DNA of 64,000 bases, from positions 310,001-374,000 of the forward strand of contig CP002084.1 in assembly GCA_000143165.1 (NCBI GenBank). The letters run 5' to 3'. Position numbers and translations under genes: made by a program. The notes beneath the pieces were generated by a model. It was not told the DNA's origin. It saw only the letters and a program-made list of their open reading frames with translations, and searched no databases. The stretch's first letter is position 1; each line of letters opens with the position of its first letter. This stretch comes from Dehalogenimonas lykanthroporepellens BL-DC-9. Lineage in GTDB: Bacteria > Chloroflexota > Dehalococcoidia > Dehalococcoidales > Dehalococcoidaceae. Below, piece after piece: positions 17,271-25,398 of this stretch.

Positions 17271-17438
17271 ATGAAGCAGTCAAGTTTTCAGGTAGCTACT
17301 TCGCATTGTGGTCTATGTCACTACTCCGGTTATTCCAATCGGTGCACTTTTTTCGAGGGCGGAGTCTGTCCCTATATTCAGAGCGTTCGCGATATCCGGA
17401 AAGGTCGCGCCAGCAAAGACAACGAAGCCAAAGCCTAG
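17271..17438 (+). CDS. Small Cys-rich protein, unknown
   Basis: 55 residues; ATG 17271 with GGGAGG at 17255-17260, stop TAG at 17436-17438. Four cysteines occur as CGLC (13-16), then Cys25 and Cys33 in a GGVCPY segment, with His12 and His17 nearby; the C-terminal third is basic and charged. This looks like a small zinc- or metal-binding domain. A consensus promoter, a good ribosome-binding site and a tight terminator around the frame argue that it is a real, well-expressed gene. No family is recognised. Confidence 0.7.
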   Translation: MKQSSFQVATSHCGLCHYSGYSNRCTFFEGGVCPYIQSVRDIRKGRASKDNEAKA

Positions 17439-17462
17439 TTATCAGTAAATAGAAGATCGTCA

Positions 17463-17500
17463 AAAATGCGGCAGAGTTAATCTCTGCCGCATTTTCTATT
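17463..17500 (+). terminator. rho-independent terminator
   Basis: AAAATGCGGCAGAG (17463-17476) pairs with CTCTGCCGCATTTT (17482-17495), 14 bp with a 5-nt loop and T-rich tail. It closes the 55-residue gene. Confidence 0.9.
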
Positions 17501-17510
17501 GCCTCAATGT

Positions 17511-17540
17511 TTGCTGTGTGTTAAGATAGCGGTATCTTAA
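17511..17540 (+). promoter_or_regulatory. promoter with palindrome over the -10 box (carboxyltransferase operon)
   Basis: TTGCTG (17511-17516), 16-nt spacer, TATCTT (17533-17538). A perfect palindrome with 8-bp arms, TTAAGATA-GCGG-TATCTTAA (17521-17540), covers the spacer and the -10 box, as expected for a repressor site. The regulator is not identified. Confidence 0.5.
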
Positions 17541-17559
17541 TTTGGTGAATGACCGTTCA

Positions 17560-19107
17560 ATGAAAAATAAATTCGATCTTCTTTCATCCAAAAAACAGCA
17601 AATCTCCCAAGGGGGCGGCGAAGCCCGGATAAAATCCCAGCATGCCCGGGGAAAGCTGACCGCCCGGGAGCGTATTGAAAAACTGCTGGATAAGGACTCC
17701 TTTATGGAGTTGTCGTCTTTCTGCACTCACCGGTCCAACGATTTCGGTCTCGATAACCAGAAGCATCCCGGCGATGCCGTAGTCACTGGTAGCGGCACCA
17801 TTGATGGTCGCAGGGTCTTTATCTATTCTCAGGATTTCACGGTACTGGGTGGTTCCATTTCGGAAGTGGTAGGGCAGAAGGTACGCCAGGTGGTGGAAAT
17901 GGCCATCGATTCCGGCTCGCCCCTGATCGCCGTTAACGATTCCGGTGGCGCCCGTATTCAGGAAGGCGTTGCCAGTCTGTGCGGCGTCGGTGACATCCTG
18001 CTTTTGAACGCGCTGGCTTCCGGTTCCATTCCACAGATTTCGATTATCGTCGGGCCTTCGGCCGGCGGCGCGGTGTATGGGCCGGCACTGACTGATTTTG
18101 TCTTCATGGTCAAGGGGATGGGCCAGATGTATATTACCGGTCCTGATGTGGTCAAGGCGGTGACCGGCGAAGAGGTTACTCATGAGGCCCTCGGCGGTGC
18201 AGACGCTCATGCAAAAAAAAGCGGGGTGGCCCATTTTACAGCCAGCGGGGAAAAAGAGTGTTTCGAACAGGTAAGACGTCTCATCGGGTTTTTACCCTCT
18301 TCGTTCCGGGAAGAACCGCCACGCCTGCCGTTCAAAAAAGGCGCCGAGAGTCATCAGGATGATTCCCTCAATTCCATAGTCCCGGATGACCCGAGGCGGG
18401 CTTATGATATGAAAAAGATACTGACCACCATCGTAGATAACGGGGACTTCATGGAAGTTCAATCGGCTTTTGCCCCTAATATGATAGTCGGTTTCGGCCG
18501 CCTCGACGGCCAAAGTGTCGGCTTTGTCGCTCAACAACCCGGTTATCTGGCGGGAGTTATCGATATCAACGCTTCTGTCAAGGCCGCCAGATTTGTCCGC
18601 TTCTGTGACGCCTTCAATATTCCGCTGGTCAGTCTGGTGGACGTCCCCGGTTTTCTGCCGGGAGTGGATCAGGAACACGGGGGTATCATTCGTCACGGAG
18701 CCAAGCTGATTTACGCTTACGCCGAAGCGACCGTGCCCAAAATCACCGTCATCACCCGCAAGGCTTACGGTGGCGCCTATATCGTGATGAGTTCCAGACA
18801 TCTGCGCGGTGATATCAATCTGGCCTGGCCATGTGCCGAAATCGCGGTCATGGGCGCGGAGGGCGCGGTTGCCGTTATTCACCGCAAGCGTATCGCCGAA
18901 TCGGCTGATCCTCAGGCTGAGCGGGGCCGCTGTGTTACCGAATACCGGGAAAAGTTCGACAATCCTTATCAGGCCGCCGAACTCGGTTATGTGGATGACG
19001 TTATCGTGCCCGCGGAAACAAGAGACCGACTGGTCAAAGGATTGCGGGCGTTGGACGGCAGGAAGAAAACAAACCCGCCTAAAAAGCACGGCAACATTCC
19101 GCTGTAA
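17560..19107 (+). CDS. Acyl-CoA carboxyltransferase (propionyl/methylmalonyl-CoA type), 12S-like
   Basis: 515 residues from ATG 17560; a GTG at 17545 lies where transcription should begin and is the alternative start. It belongs to the crotonase-fold carboxyltransferases (PccB, AccD5, MmdA, 12S subunit of transcarboxylase). Seen: HARGKLTARERIEKLLD, GARIQEGVASL and GPSAGGAVYGPALTDF (acyl-CoA oxyanion loop), and in the C-half the biotin-side motif RKAYGGAYIVMSS. It transfers CO2 between biotin and an acyl-CoA. It is followed by a 59-residue gene and by a pyruvate carboxyltransferase with its own biotin domain. No biotin carboxylase and no membrane decarboxylase subunit is nearby. Confidence 0.9.
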   Translation: MKNKFDLLSSKKQQISQGGGEARIKSQHARGKLTARERIEKLLDKDSFMELSSFCTHRSNDFGLDNQKHPGDAVVTGSGTIDGRRVFIYSQDFTVLGGSISEVVGQKVRQVVEMAIDSGSPLIAVNDSGGARIQEGVASLCGVGDILLLNALASGSIPQISIIVGPSAGGAVYGPALTDFVFMVKGMGQMYITGPDVVKAVTGEEVTHEALGGADAHAKKSGVAHFTASGEKECFEQVRRLIGFLPSSFREEPPRLPFKKGAESHQDDSLNSIVPDDPRRAYDMKKILTTIVDNGDFMEVQSAFAPNMIVGFGRLDGQSVGFVAQQPGYLAGVIDINASVKAARFVRFCDAFNIPLVSLVDVPGFLPGVDQEHGGIIRHGAKLIYAYAEATVPKITVITRKAYGGAYIVMSSRHLRGDINLAWPCAEIAVMGAEGAVAVIHRKRIAESADPQAERGRCVTEYREKFDNPYQAAELGYVDDVIVPAETRDRLVKGLRALDGRKKTNPPKKHGNIPL

Positions 19108-19193
19108 GCTTTCCGGTTATGGCAATAATCCCCTGAAAGTTCCCTTCAGCGCCGTTTTCCAGTAAAATAGGCGCGGTATCATTTGATGTTATT

Positions 19194-19373
19194 ATGAACA
19201 GGGAAACAATCACCGTTATCAGCGCCGCCATCAGGGCCTGGGAGGAATCTGAAGGTTTGACGGCGTCTGCGGTTTTGGATCGCACACGCCTGGTGACCGT
19301 AATCACTATGGCGCTGAATGCCTATATGGACCCAGGGGAGATAAGCTTGAAAGGGAGGAAGCATGCCGGCTAA
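19194..19373 (+). CDS. 59-residue protein between carboxyltransferase subunits
   Basis: 59 residues, ATG 19194, TAA 19371-19373. It overlaps the next carboxyltransferase gene by 11 nt, which suggests coupled translation and a shared complex. The segment ITVISAAIRAWEES recalls the short helical C-terminus of the delta/epsilon (OadG/MmdD/MmdE) subunits of biotin decarboxylases, but the N-terminal membrane helix of OadG is missing. A possible TAAAAT -10 box lies at 19163-19168. Assignment as a small assembly subunit is inference from position and weak similarity. Confidence 0.6.
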   Translation: MNRETITVISAAIRAWEESEGLTASAVLDRTRLVTVITMALNAYMDPGEISLKGRKHAG

Positions 19374-21336
19374 TCCTGTAAAAATTACCGACCTGACCTT
19401 AAGAGACGGGCACCAGTCACTGCTGGCCACTCGTATGAGTACCGATGATATTCTGGGTATCGTCGGTGAAATGGACAAGGCGGGGTTTCATTCACTGGAA
19501 GTATGGGGCGGCGCCACGTTCGACGTGCCGATCCGGTTTCTGAACGAAGACCCCTGGGAAAGACTGCGCCTGATAAAAGAGGCGGCGCCGAATACCCCTT
19601 TGCAGATGCTTCTGCGAGGCCAGAATCTGGTAGGTTATCGTAATTACGCTGATGATGTCGTCGAAGCGTTTGTCGAGCATGCCGCCGATTGCGGTATCGA
19701 CATATTCAGAGTCTTTGACGCCGTTAACGATGAACGTAATTTTGAAACCGCCGTCAAAACCATCAAGAAAAAAGGCAAACATATCCAGCTGGCCATCAGT
19801 TACTCGCTGACTGAACGCACTATGGGCGGGCCCGTCTATAACCTGGATTATTATGTCGCCAAGGCCCAGGCTTTTGAGGCTATGGGCGCTGACAGCATCT
19901 GCATCAAGGATATGGCCGGTCTGATCTCACCGGCGGATGCCTATAACCTGGTCAAGGCTCTCAAGAAAGCGGTCAAGGTGCCGATTCAGTTCCACAGTCA
20001 TTACACCAGCGGTATGGCTTCGATGAGCATGTACAAGGCTATCGAGGCCGGTGTGGACATGGTGGATACCTGTCTGGCTCCATTCGCTCTGCGTACTTCT
20101 CATCCGGCCTCGGAACCGGTGGTAGCGGCGCTGGCGGGTCAGCCGCGTGACACCAAGCTTAATCTTCATGACTTGCTCAAATTTGGTGAGTATTTCGAAA
20201 CCATCGCTCCCAAGTATCGTGATTTCTTGGACAACACCAAAATGGCCGTTATCGATACTGCTGTTCTGGAGCACCAGGTGCCCGGCGGCATGATCTCAAA
20301 TCTGGTCAGCCAGTTACGGGAAGCCGGAGCGCTGGACAGGATTGACGAGGTATACGCTGAGATTCCCCGGGTCCGCAAAGACATGGGTTTTCCACCGCTG
20401 GTTACGCCAACCAGTCAGATTGTCGGCATTCAGGCGGTTCAGAATGTCCTGTTCGGCCGTTACAAGGTAATAACCGCTCAGGTCAAGGATTATTTTTACG
20501 GTCTCTACGGTCAGCCGCCGATGCCGGTTGATGCGGAAGTCCAGAAGCTGGCTCTCAAAGGCTATGACCGGGGCGAAGAACCGGTCATCGTCCGTCCGGC
20601 CGATGTTCTGGAGCCGGAGATGGAAGCCGCCAGAGAAGCTACCGGTGATATCGCCAAGGATATCGGTGATGTCCTGACCTATGCCCTTTATCCTCAGGTC
20701 GGTATGCGTTTCCTCAAGTGGAAATACGGACAGGAAACCCCACCGCCGGATATCAAGGCAAAGACACTTGAAGATATCAAACAGGAGGACGAACTGATCG
20801 CCAAAGCCAAGGCCGGACAACTGGTGGCGAAAGGCTCGGAAAACGCTGTCGCCAGCGTTGCCCCGGCTCCAGCTCCGGCTGGCGGACTGAGGTATTTTTA
20901 CGTTCACCTGGATAACCAGGTATATCATGTCGGCGTGGAGCCGTCGGCCGCCGGCACTCCGGTTCAAATCACCGCCGCCCCGGCACCGGCTCCGGTTGAT
21001 AAATCACCGCAACCAGCCGCGCCTCCCCCGTCACAACCGGCCGCCGCGAAGGAAGAAAAGCCAGCCGGACAACCGGCGCCTCAGGCTTCGCCTGCATCCG
21101 ATGCCGGTCCCGACCCGGCCGGCGAAGGTGTCATAGCTCCCATGCCCGGTGTCGTCCTGCGTTATGAAGCTGAAGTCGGTGCCCAGGTGAAGTCAGGTGA
21201 TACGGTGGTTGTGCTGGAGGCGATGAAGATGGCTATCGATCTGCCTGCGCCGGTTGACGGTACCATTGCCGCCATCAAGTTCGGGGTCGGCGACCGAGTA
21301 TCCCGTGATGATGTTCTGGCTATTATCGCGCCCTGA
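19363..21336 (+). CDS. Pyruvate/oxaloacetate carboxyltransferase with biotin domain (PycB/OadA)
   Basis: 657 residues. An N-terminal TIM barrel begins ITDLTLRDGHQSLLATRM and carries the metal-binding HSHYTSG segment and the catalytic Lys loop (SICIKDMAGL). A conserved PYC/OADA domain follows to about residue 480, then a Pro/Ala linker (about 500-585) and a biotinyl domain with VLEAMKMAI, whose Lys is biotinylated. It moves CO2 between biotin and pyruvate/oxaloacetate. GGAGG precedes the ATG. With the 12S-like gene upstream it resembles a transcarboxylase; it could instead be subunit B of a two-part pyruvate carboxylase whose biotin carboxylase is elsewhere. Confidence 0.92.
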   Translation: MPANPVKITDLTLRDGHQSLLATRMSTDDILGIVGEMDKAGFHSLEVWGGATFDVPIRFLNEDPWERLRLIKEAAPNTPLQMLLRGQNLVGYRNYADDVVEAFVEHAADCGIDIFRVFDAVNDERNFETAVKTIKKKGKHIQLAISYSLTERTMGGPVYNLDYYVAKAQAFEAMGADSICIKDMAGLISPADAYNLVKALKKAVKVPIQFHSHYTSGMASMSMYKAIEAGVDMVDTCLAPFALRTSHPASEPVVAALAGQPRDTKLNLHDLLKFGEYFETIAPKYRDFLDNTKMAVIDTAVLEHQVPGGMISNLVSQLREAGALDRIDEVYAEIPRVRKDMGFPPLVTPTSQIVGIQAVQNVLFGRYKVITAQVKDYFYGLYGQPPMPVDAEVQKLALKGYDRGEEPVIVRPADVLEPEMEAAREATGDIAKDIGDVLTYALYPQVGMRFLKWKYGQETPPPDIKAKTLEDIKQEDELIAKAKAGQLVAKGSENAVASVAPAPAPAGGLRYFYVHLDNQVYHVGVEPSAAGTPVQITAAPAPAPVDKSPQPAAPPPSQPAAAKEEKPAGQPAPQASPASDAGPDPAGEGVIAPMPGVVLRYEAEVGAQVKSGDTVVVLEAMKMAIDLPAPVDGTIAAIKFGVGDRVSRDDVLAIIAP

Positions 21337-21429
21337 AGCCGAAAACACAGCTTCTCCAGTGCCGGTTGTACCTTCAAGGTAACGGCTACTTGTGTGGCGC
21401 TTTCCTGAGAATAATGCGAGGAATCTGAC

Positions 21430-22683
21430 ATGGTAAAAAACTTGACGCAAAGAATCTTATCGACTAAAACCGGCGGGGATGTCGCGCCGGGTGATATCGT
21501 CGTGTCCCCTGTGGACTGGGCGCTGGTACAGGATACCACCGGGCCGTTGACGGTTCGGGAGTTTCTGGGCCTTGACCTGCCGAAGCTGGCCAATCCCGCG
21601 CACACCATTCTCTTTATAGATCATGCGGCGCCTTCGCCTCAGAAGCAATTGTCCTGTGATCACACCTTCCTGCGGAAATTCGCCCGCGACTACGGTGCGG
21701 TGTTGTCGGATGTAGGCGAAGGCGTCTGTCATCAGATAATGGCTGAAAAATACGCCCGTCCGGGTGATGTCATCGTCGGGGCGGACTCTCATACGGTTAC
21801 TGCCGGCGGACTGGGTGCCTTTGCTACCGGTATGGGGTCGTCAGACGTCGCCGCGGCTTTTGGTCTGGGCAAGACCTGGTTCCGGGTACCGGAGAGTATT
21901 CTGGTGAAACTGACCGGTCGGTTGCAGAACAATGTAACCGCCAAGGATATCATACTGCACCTGATCGGGTTGATCGGGGCTGACGGCGCAACCTACAAAG
22001 CCCTGGAATTCGGTGGTGACGGGGTGACCGTCATGTCGGTGTCCGACCGGTTGACCATCGCCAATATGGCAGTCGAAGCCGGGGCCAAGGTGGGGCTGTT
22101 CCCTTCGGATGAAAAGACCCGGGAATATCTTGAAGGACTGGGCCGGGGGCAGGATTACCAGCCGCTGACGGCCGATAACGGCGCGGCTTATGAAAAGGTC
22201 ATTGACATCGACCTGTCATCTCTGGCACCAACCGTGGCCAGACCTCACACTGTCGATAATACGGCAACGGTGTCCGAACTGGCCGGTACCAGAATCGACC
22301 AGGTTTTTATCGGTACCTGCACCAATGGGCGTTTGTCCGACTTGAAGCAGGCGGCTGATATCCTGAAAGGCCATCGGAGACATCCGGATATCAGACTGCT
22401 GGTGGCTCCGGCCTCGCCTCAGGTGATGCTGGCCGGAATGAAAATGGGTTATATTCAAACACTGGTAGAAGCCGGCGCGGTTATCCTTCCGCCCGGTTGT
22501 GCCGGGTGTCTCGGTGTTCACCAGGGGGTTCTGGGCGACGGGGAAAGGTGCCTGTCGACCGCCAACCGTAATTTTCTGGGCCGGATGGGTAATCCCGAGG
22601 GTTTCATTTATCTGTCCAGTACGCCCACAGCGGCGGCTTCAGCCATCACCGGTGTCATCACTGACCCGCGGGAGGTAATCTGA
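21430..22683 (+). CDS. Aconitase/isopropylmalate isomerase family, large subunit
   Basis: 417 residues, of the short LeuC-like type. The three cysteines of the 4Fe-4S cluster are seen in FIGTCTNGRL and PPGCAGCLG, and substrate/metal-site motifs DHAAPSPQ and GADSHTVTAGGLGAFATGMGS are intact. The next gene is the matching small subunit, overlapping by 1 nt stop/start. Placed with isocitrate and malate dehydrogenase genes, it most likely acts as aconitase (citrate to isocitrate), as proposed for similar proteins in Dehalococcoides; isopropylmalate or homoaconitate activity cannot be excluded by sequence. Confidence 0.88.
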   Translation: MVKNLTQRILSTKTGGDVAPGDIVVSPVDWALVQDTTGPLTVREFLGLDLPKLANPAHTILFIDHAAPSPQKQLSCDHTFLRKFARDYGAVLSDVGEGVCHQIMAEKYARPGDVIVGADSHTVTAGGLGAFATGMGSSDVAAAFGLGKTWFRVPESILVKLTGRLQNNVTAKDIILHLIGLIGADGATYKALEFGGDGVTVMSVSDRLTIANMAVEAGAKVGLFPSDEKTREYLEGLGRGQDYQPLTADNGAAYEKVIDIDLSSLAPTVARPHTVDNTATVSELAGTRIDQVFIGTCTNGRLSDLKQAADILKGHRRHPDIRLLVAPASPQVMLAGMKMGYIQTLVEAGAVILPPGCAGCLGVHQGVLGDGERCLSTANRNFLGRMGNPEGFIYLSSTPTAAASAITGVITDPREVI

Positions 22684-23177
22684 TGCTCAAAGGCAAGGCT
22701 TTTAAATTCGGCGACAATATTTCTACCGACCTTATCGCTCCGGGACGACTGGTGCATTTGAGGAGTAATCTGCCGGAACTGGCCAAGCATGTGCTGGAAG
22801 ATGCAGACCCGACATTCGCCGCCAGGGTCAAACCCGGAGATTTCGTTGTCGGCGGCAGTAATTTCGGTCTGGGTTCATCGCGGGAACACGCGCCGGTCAT
22901 CATCAAGATGTCAGGGGTGGCGGCGGTGCTGGCGAAATCGGTTGCCCGAATCTTTTTCCGTAATGCCATCAATGTCGGTCTGCCGGTGCTGGTGTGCGAC
23001 ACCGACAAAATAAACGATGGTGATGAACTAGAGGTTGATCTGGCATCCGGCGTTATCAGGAATAGAACCAATGGTGAAGTGCTGAGTTCCGGCAAGATTC
23101 CTGATGCCATGCTGTCAATTCTCAATGAAGGCGGTCTGAAGCCTTATATCAAGAAACACGGTGATTTCAAGCTTTAA
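22683..23177 (+). CDS. Aconitase/isopropylmalate isomerase family, small subunit
   Basis: 164 residues, the usual LeuD-like swivel domain. It shows [15 protein letters not shown] at the N-terminus and the [16 protein letters not shown] loop, which supplies substrate-binding Ser/Arg residues; the loop YLRS/T-type specificity region is not clearly that of LeuD. Its ATG overlaps the stop of the large subunit. Forms the heterodimeric hydro-lyase with it. Confidence 0.9.
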   Translation: MLKGKAFKFGDNISTDLIAPGRLVHLRSNLPELAKHVLEDADPTFAARVKPGDFVVGGSNFGLGSSREHAPVIIKMSGVAAVLAKSVARIFFRNAINVGLPVLVCDTDKINDGDELEVDLASGVIRNRTNGEVLSSGKIPDAMLSILNEGGLKPYIKKHGDFKL

Positions 23178-23227
23178 GCAGTTCAGGGACAAGAGCTGGC
23201 CTGTATTCAACCAGAATGAGGAGAAAC

Positions 23228-24301
23228 ATGAGTCATAATGTTACATTAATCCCGGGAGACGGTATCGGCCCGGAGATTTCCGAAGCCACCCGGCGGGTAC
23301 TGGAAGCCACCGGTGTCGAGTTCAACTGGGAGGTTGTGCATGCCGGTAGTGATGTCATCGATAAGTACGGTACACCCCTGCCGGATCATGTACTGGAGTC
23401 CATCAGAACCAATAAGACCGCTATCAAAGGACCTATCACCACTCCGGTCGGTTCCGGGTTCCGCAGTGTCAATGTGGCCATCAGGAAGGCTTTGAACCTG
23501 TACACCTGTCTGCGCCCCTGTAAATCATATCCCGGCATTCCTTCGAGGTATTCGGATATTGACCTGGTGATTGTTCGAGAAAATATGGAAGACCTCTATG
23601 CCGGTATCGAATTCGAGCGGGGCACCGACTGGGCCGGCAAACTTGTACACATGCTTAAGGAGAAAGGTGAAAAACAGATTCGGGATGATGCCGGTTTTTC
23701 CATCAAGATGATTTCCGAAACCGGTTCCCGCCGGATCGTCAAATACGCTTTCGAATATGCTCGACGTTATGATCGTCGTAAGGTCACCGCGGTTCACAAG
23801 GCCAACATCCTGAAGTTTTCCGACGGACTGTTTCTGGCTACCGCCCGGCAGGTTGCCGAAGAATACCCGGACATTGAGTTTGAAGACCGCATCGTCGACA
23901 ACATGAGCATGCAGCTGGTCAGGAATCCGGCTCAGTTCGATGTCGCCGTTTGCCCGAATCTCTATGGTGATATTCTTTCCGACCTGTGCGCCGGGCTTGT
24001 CGGCGGGCTGGGTGTCGCTCCCGGCGGTAATATCGGTGATGAATACGCCGTGTTCGAACCCACCCACGGTAGCGCGCCCAAGTACAAGGGTTTGAACAAG
24101 GTCAATCCCATGGCCATGATGCTCTCCGGCATGCTGATGCTGAGGCATCTGGGTGAGAATACCGCCGCCGACCGGCTGGAGTCGGCGATTGCCGCAGTCG
24201 TCGCTGAAGGCACTTCGGTCACATATGACCTGGTTGCCGAAGGTGTCCGACCGGTGGGTACCGCTGAAACAGCCGATGCCATTATCGCCAAAATGAAATA
24301 G
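23228..24301 (+). CDS. Isocitrate dehydrogenase (isocitrate/isopropylmalate family)
   Basis: 357 residues from ATG 23228 (GAGGAG just upstream; an ATG at 23216 overlaps that site). Motifs: [10 protein letters not shown], the substrate loop with [30 protein letters not shown], the Lys in VHKANILK, and [16 protein letters not shown] with metal-binding Asp residues. It oxidatively decarboxylates isocitrate to 2-oxoglutarate. The short form resembles NAD-type IDH3-like enzymes, and the cofactor region near the C-terminus ([12 protein letters not shown]) is compatible with NAD. Context with aconitase supports isocitrate rather than isopropylmalate. Confidence 0.88.
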   Translation: MSHNVTLIPGDGIGPEISEATRRVLEATGVEFNWEVVHAGSDVIDKYGTPLPDHVLESIRTNKTAIKGPITTPVGSGFRSVNVAIRKALNLYTCLRPCKSYPGIPSRYSDIDLVIVRENMEDLYAGIEFERGTDWAGKLVHMLKEKGEKQIRDDAGFSIKMISETGSRRIVKYAFEYARRYDRRKVTAVHKANILKFSDGLFLATARQVAEEYPDIEFEDRIVDNMSMQLVRNPAQFDVAVCPNLYGDILSDLCAGLVGGLGVAPGGNIGDEYAVFEPTHGSAPKYKGLNKVNPMAMMLSGMLMLRHLGENTAADRLESAIAAVVAEGTSVTYDLVAEGVRPVGTAETADAIIAKMK

Positions 24302-24391
24302 ACCCGCCTGCCCTGTGATAGCGGGCTTGACTGATTGAACACGAGTGACGGATAAGGATTCCGAATCACACTCGCGATGGGTGGATGACTT

Positions 24392-25312
24392 ATGAAAATT
24401 ACTGTTGTCGGTGCCGGCAATGTCGGCGCCACTCTGGCCCAAAGACTCATAGAGAAAGATTTCGCCGATGTTGTTCTGATCGACGTGGTAGAGGGCATAC
24501 CACAGGGAAAGACCCTGGATATGCGTCAATCTGCGAACGTTATCGGTTTTACCCACCAGCTTGTCGGCACCAACGACTACCAGGATACTGCCGGTTCCGA
24601 TGTCGTCGTCATAACCGCAGGAATCGCTCGTAAACCGGGCATGACCCGGGATGAACTCATCGGTATCAACGCCGACATCATCCGGGAGGTGACCGAGCGG
24701 TCTCTGGCCGTTTCCCCGGAAGCCGTTTTTATCATTGTCACCAATCCCGTCGATGCCATGACCTATCTGGCGCTCAAGACATCAGGACTGCCTCGTGAAA
24801 GGGTGTTCGGCCTCTCAGGAGTGCTTGACGGAGGCCGGCTGGCGGCTTTTCTGGCAGAGAGATTCGATGTTTCCGCCGCTGAGATATTTCCCTGCGTTAT
24901 GGGTGAACATGGCGGTAATATGGTCGTCTATCCCCGTTTCACCACCGTTCAGGGAAAACCGATGTCGGATATCATGGATAAGGACGAACAACGGCGTTTC
25001 ATAGAGCGTACCGTCAATGGGGGAGCCGAAATCGTCGGCTACCTGAAAAACGGTTCGGCTTTCTATGCGCCCTCGGCTTCGGTGGCTTACATGATCGATG
25101 CGGTGACCAACGATACCGGTATTCAGATGAACTGCGCTGTTTATCTCGACGGCGAATACGGGCTGTCGGATGTGGTAATCGGGGTGCCGGTTCATCTGGG
25201 CGCCGGCGGCGTCCGGGAAATCGTGGAACTGGCATTGAACGCCGAAGAAAAGGCTGACCTGGAAGCTTCAGCCGCGGCGGTCAGGAAAACCATCGACTCT
25301 CTGGGAATCTGA
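24392..25312 (+). CDS. mdh: Malate dehydrogenase (LDH-like)
   Basis: 306 residues of the LDH-like malate dehydrogenase type. The NAD site is VVGAGNVGATLAQRL; ITAGIARKPGMTRDEL carries the Arg that selects malate over lactate; NPVDAMTYLALK and the catalytic His in VMGEHGGNM are present. It interconverts oxaloacetate and malate. It follows isocitrate dehydrogenase and precedes fumarase, giving the oxaloacetate-malate-fumarate branch. Confidence 0.95.
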   Translation: MKITVVGAGNVGATLAQRLIEKDFADVVLIDVVEGIPQGKTLDMRQSANVIGFTHQLVGTNDYQDTAGSDVVVITAGIARKPGMTRDELIGINADIIREVTERSLAVSPEAVFIIVTNPVDAMTYLALKTSGLPRERVFGLSGVLDGGRLAAFLAERFDVSAAEIFPCVMGEHGGNMVVYPRFTTVQGKPMSDIMDKDEQRRFIERTVNGGAEIVGYLKNGSAFYAPSASVAYMIDAVTNDTGIQMNCAVYLDGEYGLSDVVIGVPVHLGAGGVREIVELALNAEEKADLEASAAAVRKTIDSLGI

Positions 25313-25362
25313 CACTACTCAATTATCCGGCCGGCCCCGCTTGTGGTGGGAAACAGCTTTCC

Positions 25363-25392
25363 ATGACAGTCACCGGCCGTCTGTCTTATAAT
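25363..25392 (+). promoter_or_regulatory. leaderless promoter of the fumarase operon
   Basis: ATGACA (25363-25368), 18-nt spacer, perfect TATAAT (25387-25392). The ATG of the fumarase alpha gene begins 6 nt after the -10 box, at the expected transcription start. No ribosome-binding site is present. Confidence 0.6.
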
Positions 25393-25398
25393 GGCCTC

